Source: Pelagibius sp040217155
GTDB lineage: Bacteria > Pseudomonadota > Alphaproteobacteria > Kiloniellales > Kiloniellaceae
Reading direction: 5' to 3'
DNA length: 64,000 bases
Assembly: GCA_040217155.1 (NCBI GenBank)
Contig: JAVJNS010000004.1
Location: 124,001 to 188,000 of the forward strand
The notes below the pieces were generated by a model. The model made no database searches. It was not told the DNA's origin and saw nothing but the letters and a program-made list of their open reading frames with translations. Below are positions 43,591 to 51,917 of the stretch, piece after piece; the stretch's first letter is position 1; each line of letters starts with the position of its first letter. Position numbers and translations under genes: made by a program.

Positions 43591-44877
43591 CTAACGCCGG
43601 GGCGCGGCGAGGCTGACCAGGGCGGCCAGCAATACCCGCGCACCGGCGGCGAGGTCGGCCGGATTGGCGTTTTCCGCCGGATTGTGGCTGACACCCCTCT
43701 CGCAAGGCACGAAGATCATTCCCGTCGGGCAGATGTCGTTCATAAAAAGGGCGTCGTGAAAGGCGCCGGAAGCCATGCGCATATGGCTTGCGCCAAGCCG
43801 CTTTGCAGCAGTCTCAACCACGTCGATCACCCGCGGCGCGAATGCACAGGGCGGGCGGTTGAACTTCTCGACAATCGAAACTGGGCAGTGCTGTCTCTCG
43901 CCGCTGCAGAGCGCCACGACCGCATCGCCAAAGCGCTCCACCAAAGCCGCGTCGGGATGCCGAATATCGATGGAGAAGGAGACACGATCTGCAACAGAAT
44001 TCGGCGTATTCGGGCGGACATCGAAGCGCCCGATGGTGAAGCGCAAGTCGTCAGGCTCCGCCGCCGACAAGCTGTTCAATTCGTTAACGACCGTCACCGC
44101 CGCCTGAAAGGCGTCACGACGGGCCGCCAGCGGTGTGGTGCCGGCGTGGGCGCTCTCACCCTGCACATGTACGGCGAACCAGCGCGTCCCCTGAATGCCG
44201 GTGACGATACCGATAGTCGTTTCATGCTGCTCGAGCAGCGGCCCCTGTTCGATGTGAGCTTCGATGTAGGCCGCGAAAGGCGACCCTATGGGACGTTGTC
44301 GGGCATGCGGCGTCGCGGCCAGGGTAGCGGCCAAGGCGTCGCGCAATAAAGTGCCTTCGCCGTCCTCCACGCTCAGCAGGTTTTCGAAGTCGCAAGCGCC
44401 GCTGTAGACCATAGACCCCATGGCGCCGGGCGCGAAGCGGCTGCCTTCCTCGTTCGACCAGGCGACGACTTCCAGCGGATGTTCGGTCTCCAAGCCGGCC
44501 TCCTCCAGGGCAAAAAGCATCTCGACACCGGCGAGCACACCGAAGATTCCATCGAAACGCCCGCCGCGAGGCTGGCTGTCCATATGGCTACCTGTCACCA
44601 TGGGCGGAAGTCCGGGATTGCGGCCCGGGCGGCGAATGAAGAGATTGGCGATATCGTCGATGTAGACTTCGAAGCCGTAGGGCTCAAGCCAGGCCAGCAT
44701 GGCCTTGCGTGCGGCGGCATCCTCCGGGGAAAAGGCCGGTCGGTTAACTCCCGGCCCGGGGATTGCTCCAAAGGCCGCCATCTCCTCGTGCATACGCCAT
44801 AGCCGGTCAACACTGACCTTGCCACAGGCACGCAAGACATCGTCCCAGTATTCGTTTTCTGCCGAGAGAGCCGTCAT
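43591..44877 (-). CDS. M20-family amidohydrolase: N-carbamoyl-L-amino-acid hydrolase/allantoate amidohydrolase-like
   Basis: A 428-residue zinc-dependent hydrolase. VTGSHMDSQPRGGRFDGIFG carries the first metal ligands and bridging Asp, WSNEEGSRFAPGAMGS the catalytic Glu pair, AYIEAHIEQGPLLE the next His and Glu, and MASGAFHDALFMNDICPTGM with VSHNPAENANP the last ligands. Members split N-carbamoyl amino acids, ureidopropionate or allantoate. It is the last gene of the transporter operon and overlaps the DUF1028 gene by 4 bases. Substrate inferred from context: a ureido or carbamoyl compound. Confidence 0.92.
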   Translation of the reverse strand: MTALSAENEYWDDVLRACGKVSVDRLWRMHEEMAAFGAIPGPGVNRPAFSPEDAAARKAMLAWLEPYGFEVYIDDIANLFIRRPGRNPGLPPMVTGSHMDSQPRGGRFDGIFGVLAGVEMLFALEEAGLETEHPLEVVAWSNEEGSRFAPGAMGSMVYSGACDFENLLSVEDGEGTLLRDALAATLAATPHARQRPIGSPFAAYIEAHIEQGPLLEQHETTIGIVTGIQGTRWFAVHVQGESAHAGTTPLAARRDAFQAAVTVVNELNSLSAAEPDDLRFTIGRFDVRPNTPNSVADRVSFSIDIRHPDAALVERFGDAVVALCSGERQHCPVSIVEKFNRPPCAFAPRVIDVVETAAKRLGASHMRMASGAFHDALFMNDICPTGMIFVPCERGVSHNPAENANPADLAAGARVLLAALVSLAAPRR

Positions 44878-45620
44878 CGTCTGCCTCCTGCCGCGGTTGG
44901 CCGTAGGGTCGGCGGCGTCATGATCAGCGCCCTGTCGTCCTCAGACAGGGGGACTGAGGCCGTTCCCTGACGGCGCGGCAGGGAGGCGACAAAAGGCTGC
45001 AGTTGCACCTCGGCCAGGGCTTTCAGGCGCGCCAATTCAACCACCGGCTCACTGTGATCGTCGACCCGAAGATCGACCAGGGGATAAGCTTCCTCCCCGT
45101 AGACCTTGACGGCGGCGGATTGCTTACCCCGCTTGTCGCCGCCGGCATGCTGGCCGGTCAGGAGCGCCGCAAGGAGGCGGTCCGCCATTCCTCTATGCAC
45201 AGTCGACTGCATCACAGCGGCCATGGATTCGATTGTGTCCGGCCCGACCAGCATGTTGCCCTGCACGGCAAATCCTTCGCCCAGGATATGCCCGGCCCAG
45301 TCGGTGCAGGCAGGCCCGGTCCAGGCACCTGCCTGTCCCAATGCATCAACCAGGCCGATCTGACGCAGATCGGTCTCGGGATCGGCCGCCAGGACCGACT
45401 CCAGTGCAGCCTCCGGTGTCGTTCCTCCGGCAAGCGCCTTCAGCGCATCGAGCGCCAGGTAGGGATTGACCCAGCTCTGCGTCGCCGCGGCGCCGACACC
45501 GGGCTCGATGTAGACACAGAGTCCGCCGACGGCCGGCAGCGCCGTGGAGATGGCGATGCCCAGTTCGCCGCTGCGAGGGCAGCGGGCAACGACTGAGAAC
45601 GTATTGCAGCAAAGTGCCAC
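44874..45620 (-). CDS. DUF1028-family Ntn-hydrolase-like protein
   Basis: A 248-residue protein starting MALCCNTFSVVARCPRSGEL; the conserved N-terminal TFSVVARCPRSGELGIAIS, with AATQSWVNPYLALDAL, GNMLVGPDTIESM and LLAALLTGQHAGGDKRGKQSAA, identifies DUF1028, which has an Ntn-hydrolase-type fold. DUF1028 members are uncharacterised or proposed amidases. It overlaps the M20 amidohydrolase gene by 4 bases and lies 12 bases after livF, so it belongs to the catabolic operon; hydrolysis of the same substrate class is inferred. Confidence 0.9.
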   Translation of the reverse strand: MALCCNTFSVVARCPRSGELGIAISTALPAVGGLCVYIEPGVGAAATQSWVNPYLALDALKALAGGTTPEAALESVLAADPETDLRQIGLVDALGQAGAWTGPACTDWAGHILGEGFAVQGNMLVGPDTIESMAAVMQSTVHRGMADRLLAALLTGQHAGGDKRGKQSAAVKVYGEEAYPLVDLRVDDHSEPVVELARLKALAEVQLQPFVASLPRRQGTASVPLSEDDRALIMTPPTLRPTAAGGRR

Positions 45621-45632
45621 CGCCGGGCTCCT

Positions 45633-46346
45633 TCAGACCGCAAGGTGATTGGCGATGCGCGCCGCGGCGCTCGGCGCTGCACATTCGCCTGCGTCGTCAA
45701 TCTCTCCGAGCTTCAACACGGCCCAGCGATCGGCGACACGCAGTGCGAATTGGATGTGCTGTTCGACCAGAAAAATCGACACGCCGGTGTTGTCCCGCTC
45801 GTCGAGCAGGGCCGAACCAAGGCGATCGATCACGGAAGGTTGCAGACCCTCGGTGATTTCGTCGATGAGGATCAGGTTCGGCCGCGCCATCAGGGCGCGC
45901 GCCAGGATAAGCATCTTCTGTTCGCCTCCAGACAGTGTGCCGGCGCGCTGCGCCAAGCGATCCTTCATGAAGGGAAAGACCTCGCAGAGGCGCGCAAACT
46001 CCTCATCAAATCTGCGCGGATCTGGCATACCGAGCACCAGGTTTTCACGTACCGTCAAGTCATGGAAAATCGCTTCGGCCTGGGGCGAATAGGCTACCCC
46101 GCGTCCGGCAATTCGATGCGGCGGTTCGCGCGTTACATTCTGCTGTCGAAGTGAGATCACCCCTTGCTGCACCGGAAGATAACCCATAATGGTCTTCAGC
46201 AGCGTGGACTTGCCCATGCCGTTCTTGCCGAGCAGGGCAACGATCTCCCCCTTCCCGACTGAGAGGTTGACGTTTCGCACGACGGTTGCCGCGCCATAAC
46301 CGCTGCTCACACCTTCGACGGCGAGAACTTTCTCAGAGGCGCTCAT
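45633..46346 (-). CDS. livF: Branched-chain-amino-acid-type ABC transporter ATPase LivF
   Basis: A 237-residue ATPase. Walker A LLGKNGMGKSTLLKTI, signature TLSGGEQKMLILARAL, Walker B NLILIDEITEGLQPSVID and a switch region EQHIQFALRVADRW are intact. It pairs with the LivG half of the fused LivMG protein. Its ATG overlaps the stop of livMG by 4 bases. Solutes of this family include branched-chain amino acids, urea, amides and aromatic acids; the neighbouring hydrolases point to a ureido or amide compound. Confidence 0.94.
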   Translation of the reverse strand: MSASEKVLAVEGVSSGYGAATVVRNVNLSVGKGEIVALLGKNGMGKSTLLKTIMGYLPVQQGVISLRQQNVTREPPHRIAGRGVAYSPQAEAIFHDLTVRENLVLGMPDPRRFDEEFARLCEVFPFMKDRLAQRAGTLSGGEQKMLILARALMARPNLILIDEITEGLQPSVIDRLGSALLDERDNTGVSIFLVEQHIQFALRVADRWAVLKLGEIDDAGECAAPSAAARIANHLAV

Positions 46347-48190
46347 GTCTCCACACCTGCGGCTTCATGCCCGCTACCGGCATAGATTTCCCGTACGAGT
46401 TCGGAGTCGACGACCTCCGCCACCGATCCATCAAGCACGATCTTGCCTTGGTGCATGACAATGACCCGCGAGGAAATCTGGCGAACAAAATCAAGGTCGT
46501 GTTCGACCAGCAGCACGCTCAGGCGGTCGCGCTCCACCAGCGACGTCAAGATGCCGCCGATACGCTCGCGTTCGGTCTTGGTGAGGCCGGCGGTAGGCTC
46601 GTCGAGCAGCACAATGGTCGGCTCCAGCGCCAACACCATTGCGAGGTCCAGTGCCTGCTTCTGGCCATGGCTCAGATAACGCACTTCGATGTCCAGACGA
46701 TCAGCGAGACCGGTTTCCTTGACAATGCGCAGAGCAGCTTCCGGAAGATCCAATATCGGCGACGCCGACCAAACGGAGAAGCGCTCCAAGCGAAAACGGG
46801 CGATGCGCAGGCACTCCGCAACCGTCAGGGTCTCAAAGATGCTGGCGGCCTGGAACTTGCGGCCGATACCCAGGGCCACGCACTTCTCCGGCGGCCAGCG
46901 CCCCAGTTCCCGTCCGAAGATCGTGACCTTGCCGCCGGAGCGTTCCATGCCATCGGCCAGGCAGCGGATCAGCGTTGTCTTGCCGGCGCCATTGGGGCCA
47001 ACGAGGCTCAGAAGTTCACCGCGTCGGGCACTGAAGTCGATGCCCTGCAGCACTTGAAGGCTGCCGAAATTGCGCGCGACGCCTTCGACAAACAGGGGAG
47101 TCCTGCCGTGGTCAACAATATTGCTGGGCGGTTTTTCGCGCAGTTCCGGAACCGGTGATGGCGGCGGCGTTTGCCGCAACAGGCGACGCAGGGCCTTACC
47201 GAGTTCCGGCAATAGTCCCTGGGGCAGAGCTACGATGACGGCGACGAAAGCAAAACCGATCAGCAGTTTCCACACGAAGGGCAGGCTGCCGGAGAGATAT
47301 GAAGACGTGACATCGATGGCGACGGTGCCGAGCACCGGCCCGATGATCGTGCCACGGCCCCCGAGGGCAACCCAGATCAGCAGTTCGGTTCCAAGCAGGA
47401 AGCCGGTCAATTCCGGTGCCACCACGTTGGTGAAGGCGGCATAGCCGAATCCGGCGACCGCGCCGACCCCGGCCATGGCCGTCATCACCAGGATCTTGAT
47501 GCGCGGCACCGGGATGCCGAGATAGGCGCAACGCATCTCGTTCTCACGGATCGCCACCAGAACACGCCCCATGTCGCTGCGCACGAAAAGAACCGCGAGA
47601 CAGGTGACGACAGTAAGAAAGCCCCCGGCGACCCAGAACCAGGTCTCCAGATCCCAGTAGTAGGTAGGAAACCCGGAAAGCCCGCTGCTTGAGCCTGTAT
47701 AGCGCCCGCCGGCAAAGACCACCTGAGTCAGCACAATGGGCAGCGCCAGGGTGACGATGGAGGCGTAAAGTGGCGAGGCGCCGTGATAGAAGGCCAGCCA
47801 GCCTATCAGAGCACCAACTGCCATGGCCGCGACAACACCGGCAACCAGCGCCAACACCGCCCAGTCCGGCCCGAAGCCGTAGTGTGTAAAGACCAGGGCG
47901 CAGGCATAGGCGCCGATGCCGAAGAAAGCCGACTGTCCGAAGGTCAGCACGCCGGTGTAGCCCCAGAGAATATCGACCGTCAGCGCCAGGGCGGCCAGGA
48001 ACAGTGCACGGATGAGAATGTTGACCGTGTAAGTGTCGAGGACGAAGGGCGCGACGGCCAGCAGGGCGACAGCAAGGCCGCCCCAGCGCAGCACACGCTG
48101 CCATTCGGGGCGCGGCCGGGCAGACGTGGCGGGAGCGGTCTTGGCGGAAGCCAGGGTTTCTTCGGTCACTGGCCCGTCTCCCTCACCCAA
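46343..48190 (-). CDS. Fused ABC transporter permease-ATPase (LivM-LivG)
   Basis: A 615-residue fusion. Residues about 35-330 are a LivM permease with about ten helices (VDILWGYTGVLTFGQSAFFG is the LivM hallmark, ALGGRGTIIGPVLGTVAIDV the late conserved part). A linker with a Pro-rich stretch (QTPPPSPVPEL) leads to a LivG ATPase from about 365: Walker A VGPNGAGKTTLIR, signature LSHGQKQALDLAM, Walker B IVLLDEPTAGLTKTERER. The frame is continuous, so this is a true fusion. It overlaps livH by 8 bases. Confidence 0.93.
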   Translation of the reverse strand: MGEGDGPVTEETLASAKTAPATSARPRPEWQRVLRWGGLAVALLAVAPFVLDTYTVNILIRALFLAALALTVDILWGYTGVLTFGQSAFFGIGAYACALVFTHYGFGPDWAVLALVAGVVAAMAVGALIGWLAFYHGASPLYASIVTLALPIVLTQVVFAGGRYTGSSSGLSGFPTYYWDLETWFWVAGGFLTVVTCLAVLFVRSDMGRVLVAIRENEMRCAYLGIPVPRIKILVMTAMAGVGAVAGFGYAAFTNVVAPELTGFLLGTELLIWVALGGRGTIIGPVLGTVAIDVTSSYLSGSLPFVWKLLIGFAFVAVIVALPQGLLPELGKALRRLLRQTPPPSPVPELREKPPSNIVDHGRTPLFVEGVARNFGSLQVLQGIDFSARRGELLSLVGPNGAGKTTLIRCLADGMERSGGKVTIFGRELGRWPPEKCVALGIGRKFQAASIFETLTVAECLRIARFRLERFSVWSASPILDLPEAALRIVKETGLADRLDIEVRYLSHGQKQALDLAMVLALEPTIVLLDEPTAGLTKTERERIGGILTSLVERDRLSVLLVEHDLDFVRQISSRVIVMHQGKIVLDGSVAEVVDSELVREIYAGSGHEAAGVET

Positions 48191-49013
48191 TGCCCTGCGG
48201 CCGGATGCGCAGGATCAGCGCCGCCAGCACAACGATGGTGAGGCCGCCGATGATCGGACTGATGTAGGTGCTGACGACGACCTGGGCACCGCCCAGCAGC
48301 AACGACACGATCATAAGGCCGGGAATCGAGACGCCGGAAGCCAGCACCAGCATGAAGGAGTTGACCAGCCACGGCAGCCCGAGGTTCGGGTCGACGGATA
48401 TGAGGGGTGTGATCAGAGCCCCGGCCATACTGGCCAGAGCCGCACCGAGGCCGAAGGTGGCGAGCCGCACCTTCGTGCTGTCGATGCCGAGGCCACGCGC
48501 CAGATCCTCGTTCATGATGACGGCGCGCGCGTTGAGGCCGAAGCGAGTGAAGTAGAGCAGCCCGGTCAGCGCCGCGCCGATGACCATGGCGACGACAACC
48601 AACAGCAATCGATATGCCGAGTAGGACAGGCCGAAAAACTCGACGGCGCCGCTGATTGGCGGCTCGACGAACTGTACTTCGCGGCCGAAGCCGATGGTGA
48701 TGAGCTGGCCAATGATGATGCCGAGTCCCCAGGTGGCGAGGATGGCATCCAAGGGCCGGGCATAGAGCGGCCGCACAATCACGTACTCCACCACCAGACC
48801 CAGGGCCAAGCCAACCAGGGCGGCGAAAGGAATGGCCAGCCAGGGGCTCCAGCCGGCCACCGTGGCCACATAGGCCGCATAGCCGCCGATGGTCAGGAAC
48901 GCCCCGTGCGCGAAGTTGATCAATTTCATGACGCCGAGGATGATCATCAGTCCGGTCGCCACGGTGAAGAGGATGGCAGCCGTCGTCACGATGTCGAGAA
49001 GCAGAACACTCAC
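48183..49013 (-). CDS. livH: Branched-chain-amino-acid-type ABC transporter permease LivH
   Basis: A 276-residue permease with about eight helices. GVMKLINFAHGAFLTIGGYA is the LivH hallmark near residue 30. FGLNARAVIMNEDLARGLGI (coupling loop) and a late FMLVLASGVSIPGLMIVSLL follow. It starts 72 bases after the binding-protein gene and is separated from it by a stem-loop. With LivM it forms the membrane channel. Confidence 0.93.
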   Translation of the reverse strand: MSVLLLDIVTTAAILFTVATGLMIILGVMKLINFAHGAFLTIGGYAAYVATVAGWSPWLAIPFAALVGLALGLVVEYVIVRPLYARPLDAILATWGLGIIIGQLITIGFGREVQFVEPPISGAVEFFGLSYSAYRLLLVVVAMVIGAALTGLLYFTRFGLNARAVIMNEDLARGLGIDSTKVRLATFGLGAALASMAGALITPLISVDPNLGLPWLVNSFMLVLASGVSIPGLMIVSLLLGGAQVVVSTYISPIIGGLTIVVLAALILRIRPQGIG

Positions 49014-49043
49014 CGCACACCCCCTGGTGAAAGTAGAACCGGG

Positions 49044-49069
49044 CCGTCCCCGCCGCGGAGCGGGGACGG
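49044..49069 (-). terminator. Intercistronic stem-loop after the solute-binding-protein gene
   Basis: CCGTCCCCG pairs perfectly with CGGGGACGG (9 base pairs, 8-base loop) in the 72-base gap between the binding-protein gene and livH. It probably makes a partial terminator or 3' mRNA stabiliser, letting the binding protein be made in excess. The tct operon has a similar element. Confidence 0.6.
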
Positions 49070-49085
49070 AACACGGTTTACGGGA

Positions 49086-50249
49086 CTAGAGGTTCGGGCA
49101 CTGTTCGCCAGGATCGACGTCGGCAAAGCTGTTGATCAGCTTGATGCCGCCATCCAACTGCACCTGCGCCAGATACATAGTGAGCGGCGCATGGCGCTGC
49201 TTGCTCATGGAGATGGTGCCGCGCGGACCGGTAAAGGCGACCTCGTCGAGCGCATCGATGACCTTGTCGGGCTCGGCGCTGCCCGCTTTCTCGACCGCCA
49301 TCTTATAGAGATAAACCGCTTCGTATTGCGGCACGGAGAGGTCGTTCGGTGTCTTCAGGTCGGCCCCGAAGTGCTTCTCCATGGCGGCCAGGAAGCGCTT
49401 GTTCTCCGCGCTTTCAATGCCGGTGATGTAGGAGGCGGAGATGTAGATGCCTGCGGCATCGGCGCCCATGTTGCGAGCCGTGCCCTCATCGACGGCGAGA
49501 TTTCCATATGGAATATTGACACCGGCCGCACGCAACTGCTTGGTCAGGGTTACGTTCGGCGCGCCACCAGCCGTGGAGGTGATCAACGCGTCCGGATTGG
49601 CGGCTTTCAGTTTACTGATGATCGCCGTCCAGTCGGTGCCGTCCATGGGCAGGTACTCGTCGCCCAGGACCTTGCCGCCCTTGGTCTCGATGTATTCCTC
49701 AGTGAATTCCAGCATGCCGCGCCCGAAGGCATAGTCGCTGCCGATCAGGTAGAACGTCTTGGCACCTTCATTGTCCATAAAATGGTCGACAATAGGCGCG
49801 ACCTGCTGTTCGGGCACCCAGGCATTGACATACATCCACGGACTGCAGGAGCGGCCCTCGTAGAACGAAGTATAAATGTAAGGGACTTTACCCCGATTGA
49901 CGATCGGCAGACCGGCATTGCGGGCTGCGGATGTCTCCATGGAGATCAGCACGTCGACCTCCTTTTGAAAAACCAGCGAGTCGAAGGCCTTTTGGGCGCC
50001 CTGGGCGCCACTCCCGTCGTCGGCCACCACCAGCTCCAGCTGTTTGCCCATGACGCCGCCGGCGGCGTTGATCTCGGCCACGGCCAGTTCCGCCGCCTGC
50101 ACGACAGAGGGGGCAACGACACTGTTGGCGCCGCTCAGCCCCACTGGCACGCCGATTTTCAGGGTTTCGGCAGCTGTGGCCGGCTGACTCAGCGCAAGGC
50201 CCATGGCCGCCGCGCCGCTCAGCATGAGAAGCTTGTTTCGAATGCTCAT
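49086..50249 (-). CDS. Periplasmic substrate-binding protein (LivJ/K/AmiC-UrtA type)
   Basis: A 387-residue type I periplasmic binding protein with a signal peptide (NKLLMLSGAAAMGLALS, cleavage at ATA-AETLK). Mature start TLKIGVPVGLSGANSVVAPS. VMGKQLELVVADDGSGAQGA and SDYAFGRGMLEFTEEYIETK mark the two lobes. The PYIYTSFYEGRSCSPWMY stretch resembles amide- and urea-binding AmiC/UrtA relatives more than leucine-binding ones. It follows the nitrilase-family gene by 40 bases and would bring the ligand of the operon. Confidence 0.92.
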   Translation of the reverse strand: MSIRNKLLMLSGAAAMGLALSQPATAAETLKIGVPVGLSGANSVVAPSVVQAAELAVAEINAAGGVMGKQLELVVADDGSGAQGAQKAFDSLVFQKEVDVLISMETSAARNAGLPIVNRGKVPYIYTSFYEGRSCSPWMYVNAWVPEQQVAPIVDHFMDNEGAKTFYLIGSDYAFGRGMLEFTEEYIETKGGKVLGDEYLPMDGTDWTAIISKLKAANPDALITSTAGGAPNVTLTKQLRAAGVNIPYGNLAVDEGTARNMGADAAGIYISASYITGIESAENKRFLAAMEKHFGADLKTPNDLSVPQYEAVYLYKMAVEKAGSAEPDKVIDALDEVAFTGPRGTISMSKQRHAPLTMYLAQVQLDGGIKLINSFADVDPGEQCPNL

Positions 50250-50289
50250 GATGTTCTCCCAGTTGCTCCCTTGGTTTCGTCATTTTCCA

Positions 50290-51174
50290 TTAGTAGCTGC
50301 CGGGTTTGACGTGTGTTCCCAGCATTTCGTCGTAAATGTCGGTCCTGCGGTCGTGCAGGATGTTGTTGTGATCGTTCCAGACTCGCGCAGCGCGTGCGGC
50401 GGCGGGATTGCAATCGGCGTAGATGATTTCCTCCTGATCGGCACTCGCCGGCCCGCCAATAGGCCAGCCGGTGTAACTTACGATCAGGCTTTGACCGACA
50501 AAGGACTGGCCACGCTCCTTACCGACGCGGTCGGCGGCAGCGACGTAGACGCTGTTGGTATGCGCTGCCCCCATACAAAGAATGTTCGCCATGGCTTCGC
50601 GCGTCGGATCCTGGCCGACGATCGGTACCCAGTTGGTCGGCAGGCAAATAATATCCGCGCCTTGCAGCACACAGAGTCGATAGCACTCGGAAAACCAGGT
50701 GTCGTAGCAGATGAATACGCCGAGTCTGCCGAGCGGCGTCTCGACGACCGGAAAGCCGAGGTCTCCGGGAGCGAAGAAGAGATTCTCCTTGTCCCAGAGA
50801 TGCACCTTGCGATAGGTCGCGAGATACCCTTGCGGCCCGATGACCACGGCGGAGTTGTAGAGCTTGGTTTCCGCCAGTTCGTTGATGCCGGCGACAATGT
50901 AGACATCGAGGCGCGCGGCCAGTTCCGCCCAGAGTTCGCAGGACGGGCCGCCTGGCACCGGCTCGGCCAGCGAGCGTGCTTCCTCCAGGCTCTCGAAAAC
51001 GTAGCCGGAGTTGCAGAGCTCCGGCAGAACGATCAGTTTGGCGCCCTGAGCAGCGGCGGTTTCGATGAAACGGCGGGAGGTAGCGATATTTTCAGCTTTG
51101 GCGCCGACTTCCGGGCGCATCTGCACGCAGGCGACGCGGACCTCTGCTGCCGGCTCGTTCCCCGCTTCGCCCAT
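50290..51174 (-). CDS. Carbon-nitrogen hydrolase (nitrilase superfamily)
   Basis: A 294-residue cytoplasmic hydrolase with the complete Glu-Lys-Cys triad: Glu in IVLPELCNSGYVF, Lys in TYRKVHLWDKENL, Cys in LGVFICYDTWFSE. Members include N-carbamoylputrescine amidase, beta-ureidopropionase and aliphatic amidase. It is the first gene of the operon, divergent from the XRE-cupin regulator, and followed by the binding protein. The combination with an M20 amidohydrolase suggests sequential removal of amide or carbamoyl groups. Confidence 0.92.
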   Translation of the reverse strand: MGEAGNEPAAEVRVACVQMRPEVGAKAENIATSRRFIETAAAQGAKLIVLPELCNSGYVFESLEEARSLAEPVPGGPSCELWAELAARLDVYIVAGINELAETKLYNSAVVIGPQGYLATYRKVHLWDKENLFFAPGDLGFPVVETPLGRLGVFICYDTWFSECYRLCVLQGADIICLPTNWVPIVGQDPTREAMANILCMGAAHTNSVYVAAADRVGKERGQSFVGQSLIVSYTGWPIGGPASADQEEIIYADCNPAAARAARVWNDHNNILHDRRTDIYDEMLGTHVKPGSY

Positions 51175-51251
51175 CGCCGTTCGCCCTGTTCTGGAAATTC
51201 GCAGTTCAACTGGGTATCACCGGGATAGAATTCCATATGCTTTCCTGGTGG

Positions 51252-51269
51252 TCAAGTCACTTGAGTGAC
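51252..51269. promoter_or_regulatory. Overlapping palindromes in the nitrilase/XRE-cupin divergent promoter
   Basis: Two interlocked inverted repeats, TCAAGTCACTTGA (51252-51264) and GTCACTTGAGTGAC (51256-51269, arms GTCACT/AGTGAC), lie 78 bases upstream of the nitrilase start and about 50 bases upstream of the regulator start. They are the natural candidate binding site for the divergent XRE-cupin regulator. Confidence 0.62.
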
Positions 51270-51317
51270 AGTAAAGTGTGTGGACAAACAGCGCGACACC
51301 AGTCCCGCGCGCTTGAA

Positions 51318-51914
51318 ATGGGAAAGGGAACACCAAGGGTGGCAGTGACAACGCTGGAACACGACATCGGAGCGAAGCTTCGGATGATGCGCCGCATGAA
51401 CAAGATGCGGTTAAAGGATGTCGCCGAAGCGGTCGACTGCTCCGAGAGCTTGCTCTCCAAGATCGAGAACAACAAGATCGAGCCATCGCTCAAGGTACTG
51501 CACCGCATTACCGCCGTGCTCGGCACTTCCATCGCCGAGCTCTTTGCCGCGCGCCACGAAAACGCGATCACCGTCCAACACGCGGGTGAGCGCACCGTCG
51601 TCATCACCCGTGCGAATGCAGAAAGCGGCGCGGTCAGCCTGGAGCGCATCATTCCCTTCGGAGACGATCAACTGCTGGACGCCAACATCCACATCGTCGA
51701 TCCAAAGACCGACAGTGGCGGCGACATCACCCACGCTGGCGAGGAGGTTGGCTTCGTGCTGGACGGCGAACTCGAACTGACCATCGAGGACGAGACCTTC
51801 TACCTGAAGCCTGGAGACTCATTCTATTTCCGCTCGGAACTGCGCCACCGCTACTACAATCCCGGCGACCACACCACACGGGTGCTGTGGGTCAACACGC
51901 CACCGACCTTCTAG
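51318..51914 (+). CDS. XRE-family regulator with C-terminal cupin (PuuR/HipB-like architecture)
   Basis: About 198 residues. The helix-turn-helix (LRMMRRMNKMRLKDVAEAVD, CSESLLSKIENNKIEPSLKV) occupies about residues 20-75. A cupin_2 sensor domain follows (GEEVGFVLDGELELTIEDET, LKPGDSFYFRSELRHRY). The architecture is that of regulators of polyamine, ectoine and amide catabolism. It is divergent from the nitrilase-led operon and convergent with the D-aminoacylase-like gene. I chose the ATG at MGKGTPRVAV; a GTG start at VAVTTLEHD is equally plausible. Confidence 0.9.
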   Translation: MGKGTPRVAVTTLEHDIGAKLRMMRRMNKMRLKDVAEAVDCSESLLSKIENNKIEPSLKVLHRITAVLGTSIAELFAARHENAITVQHAGERTVVITRANAESGAVSLERIIPFGDDQLLDANIHIVDPKTDSGGDITHAGEEVGFVLDGELELTIEDETFYLKPGDSFYFRSELRHRYYNPGDHTTRVLWVNTPPTF

Positions 51915-51917
51915 AGT

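Noticed and set aside
48033..50309. Plus-strand open frame of about 758 codons across livM, livH and the binding-protein gene.
   Set aside because: Antisense to three clear transport genes and of shadow-type composition.
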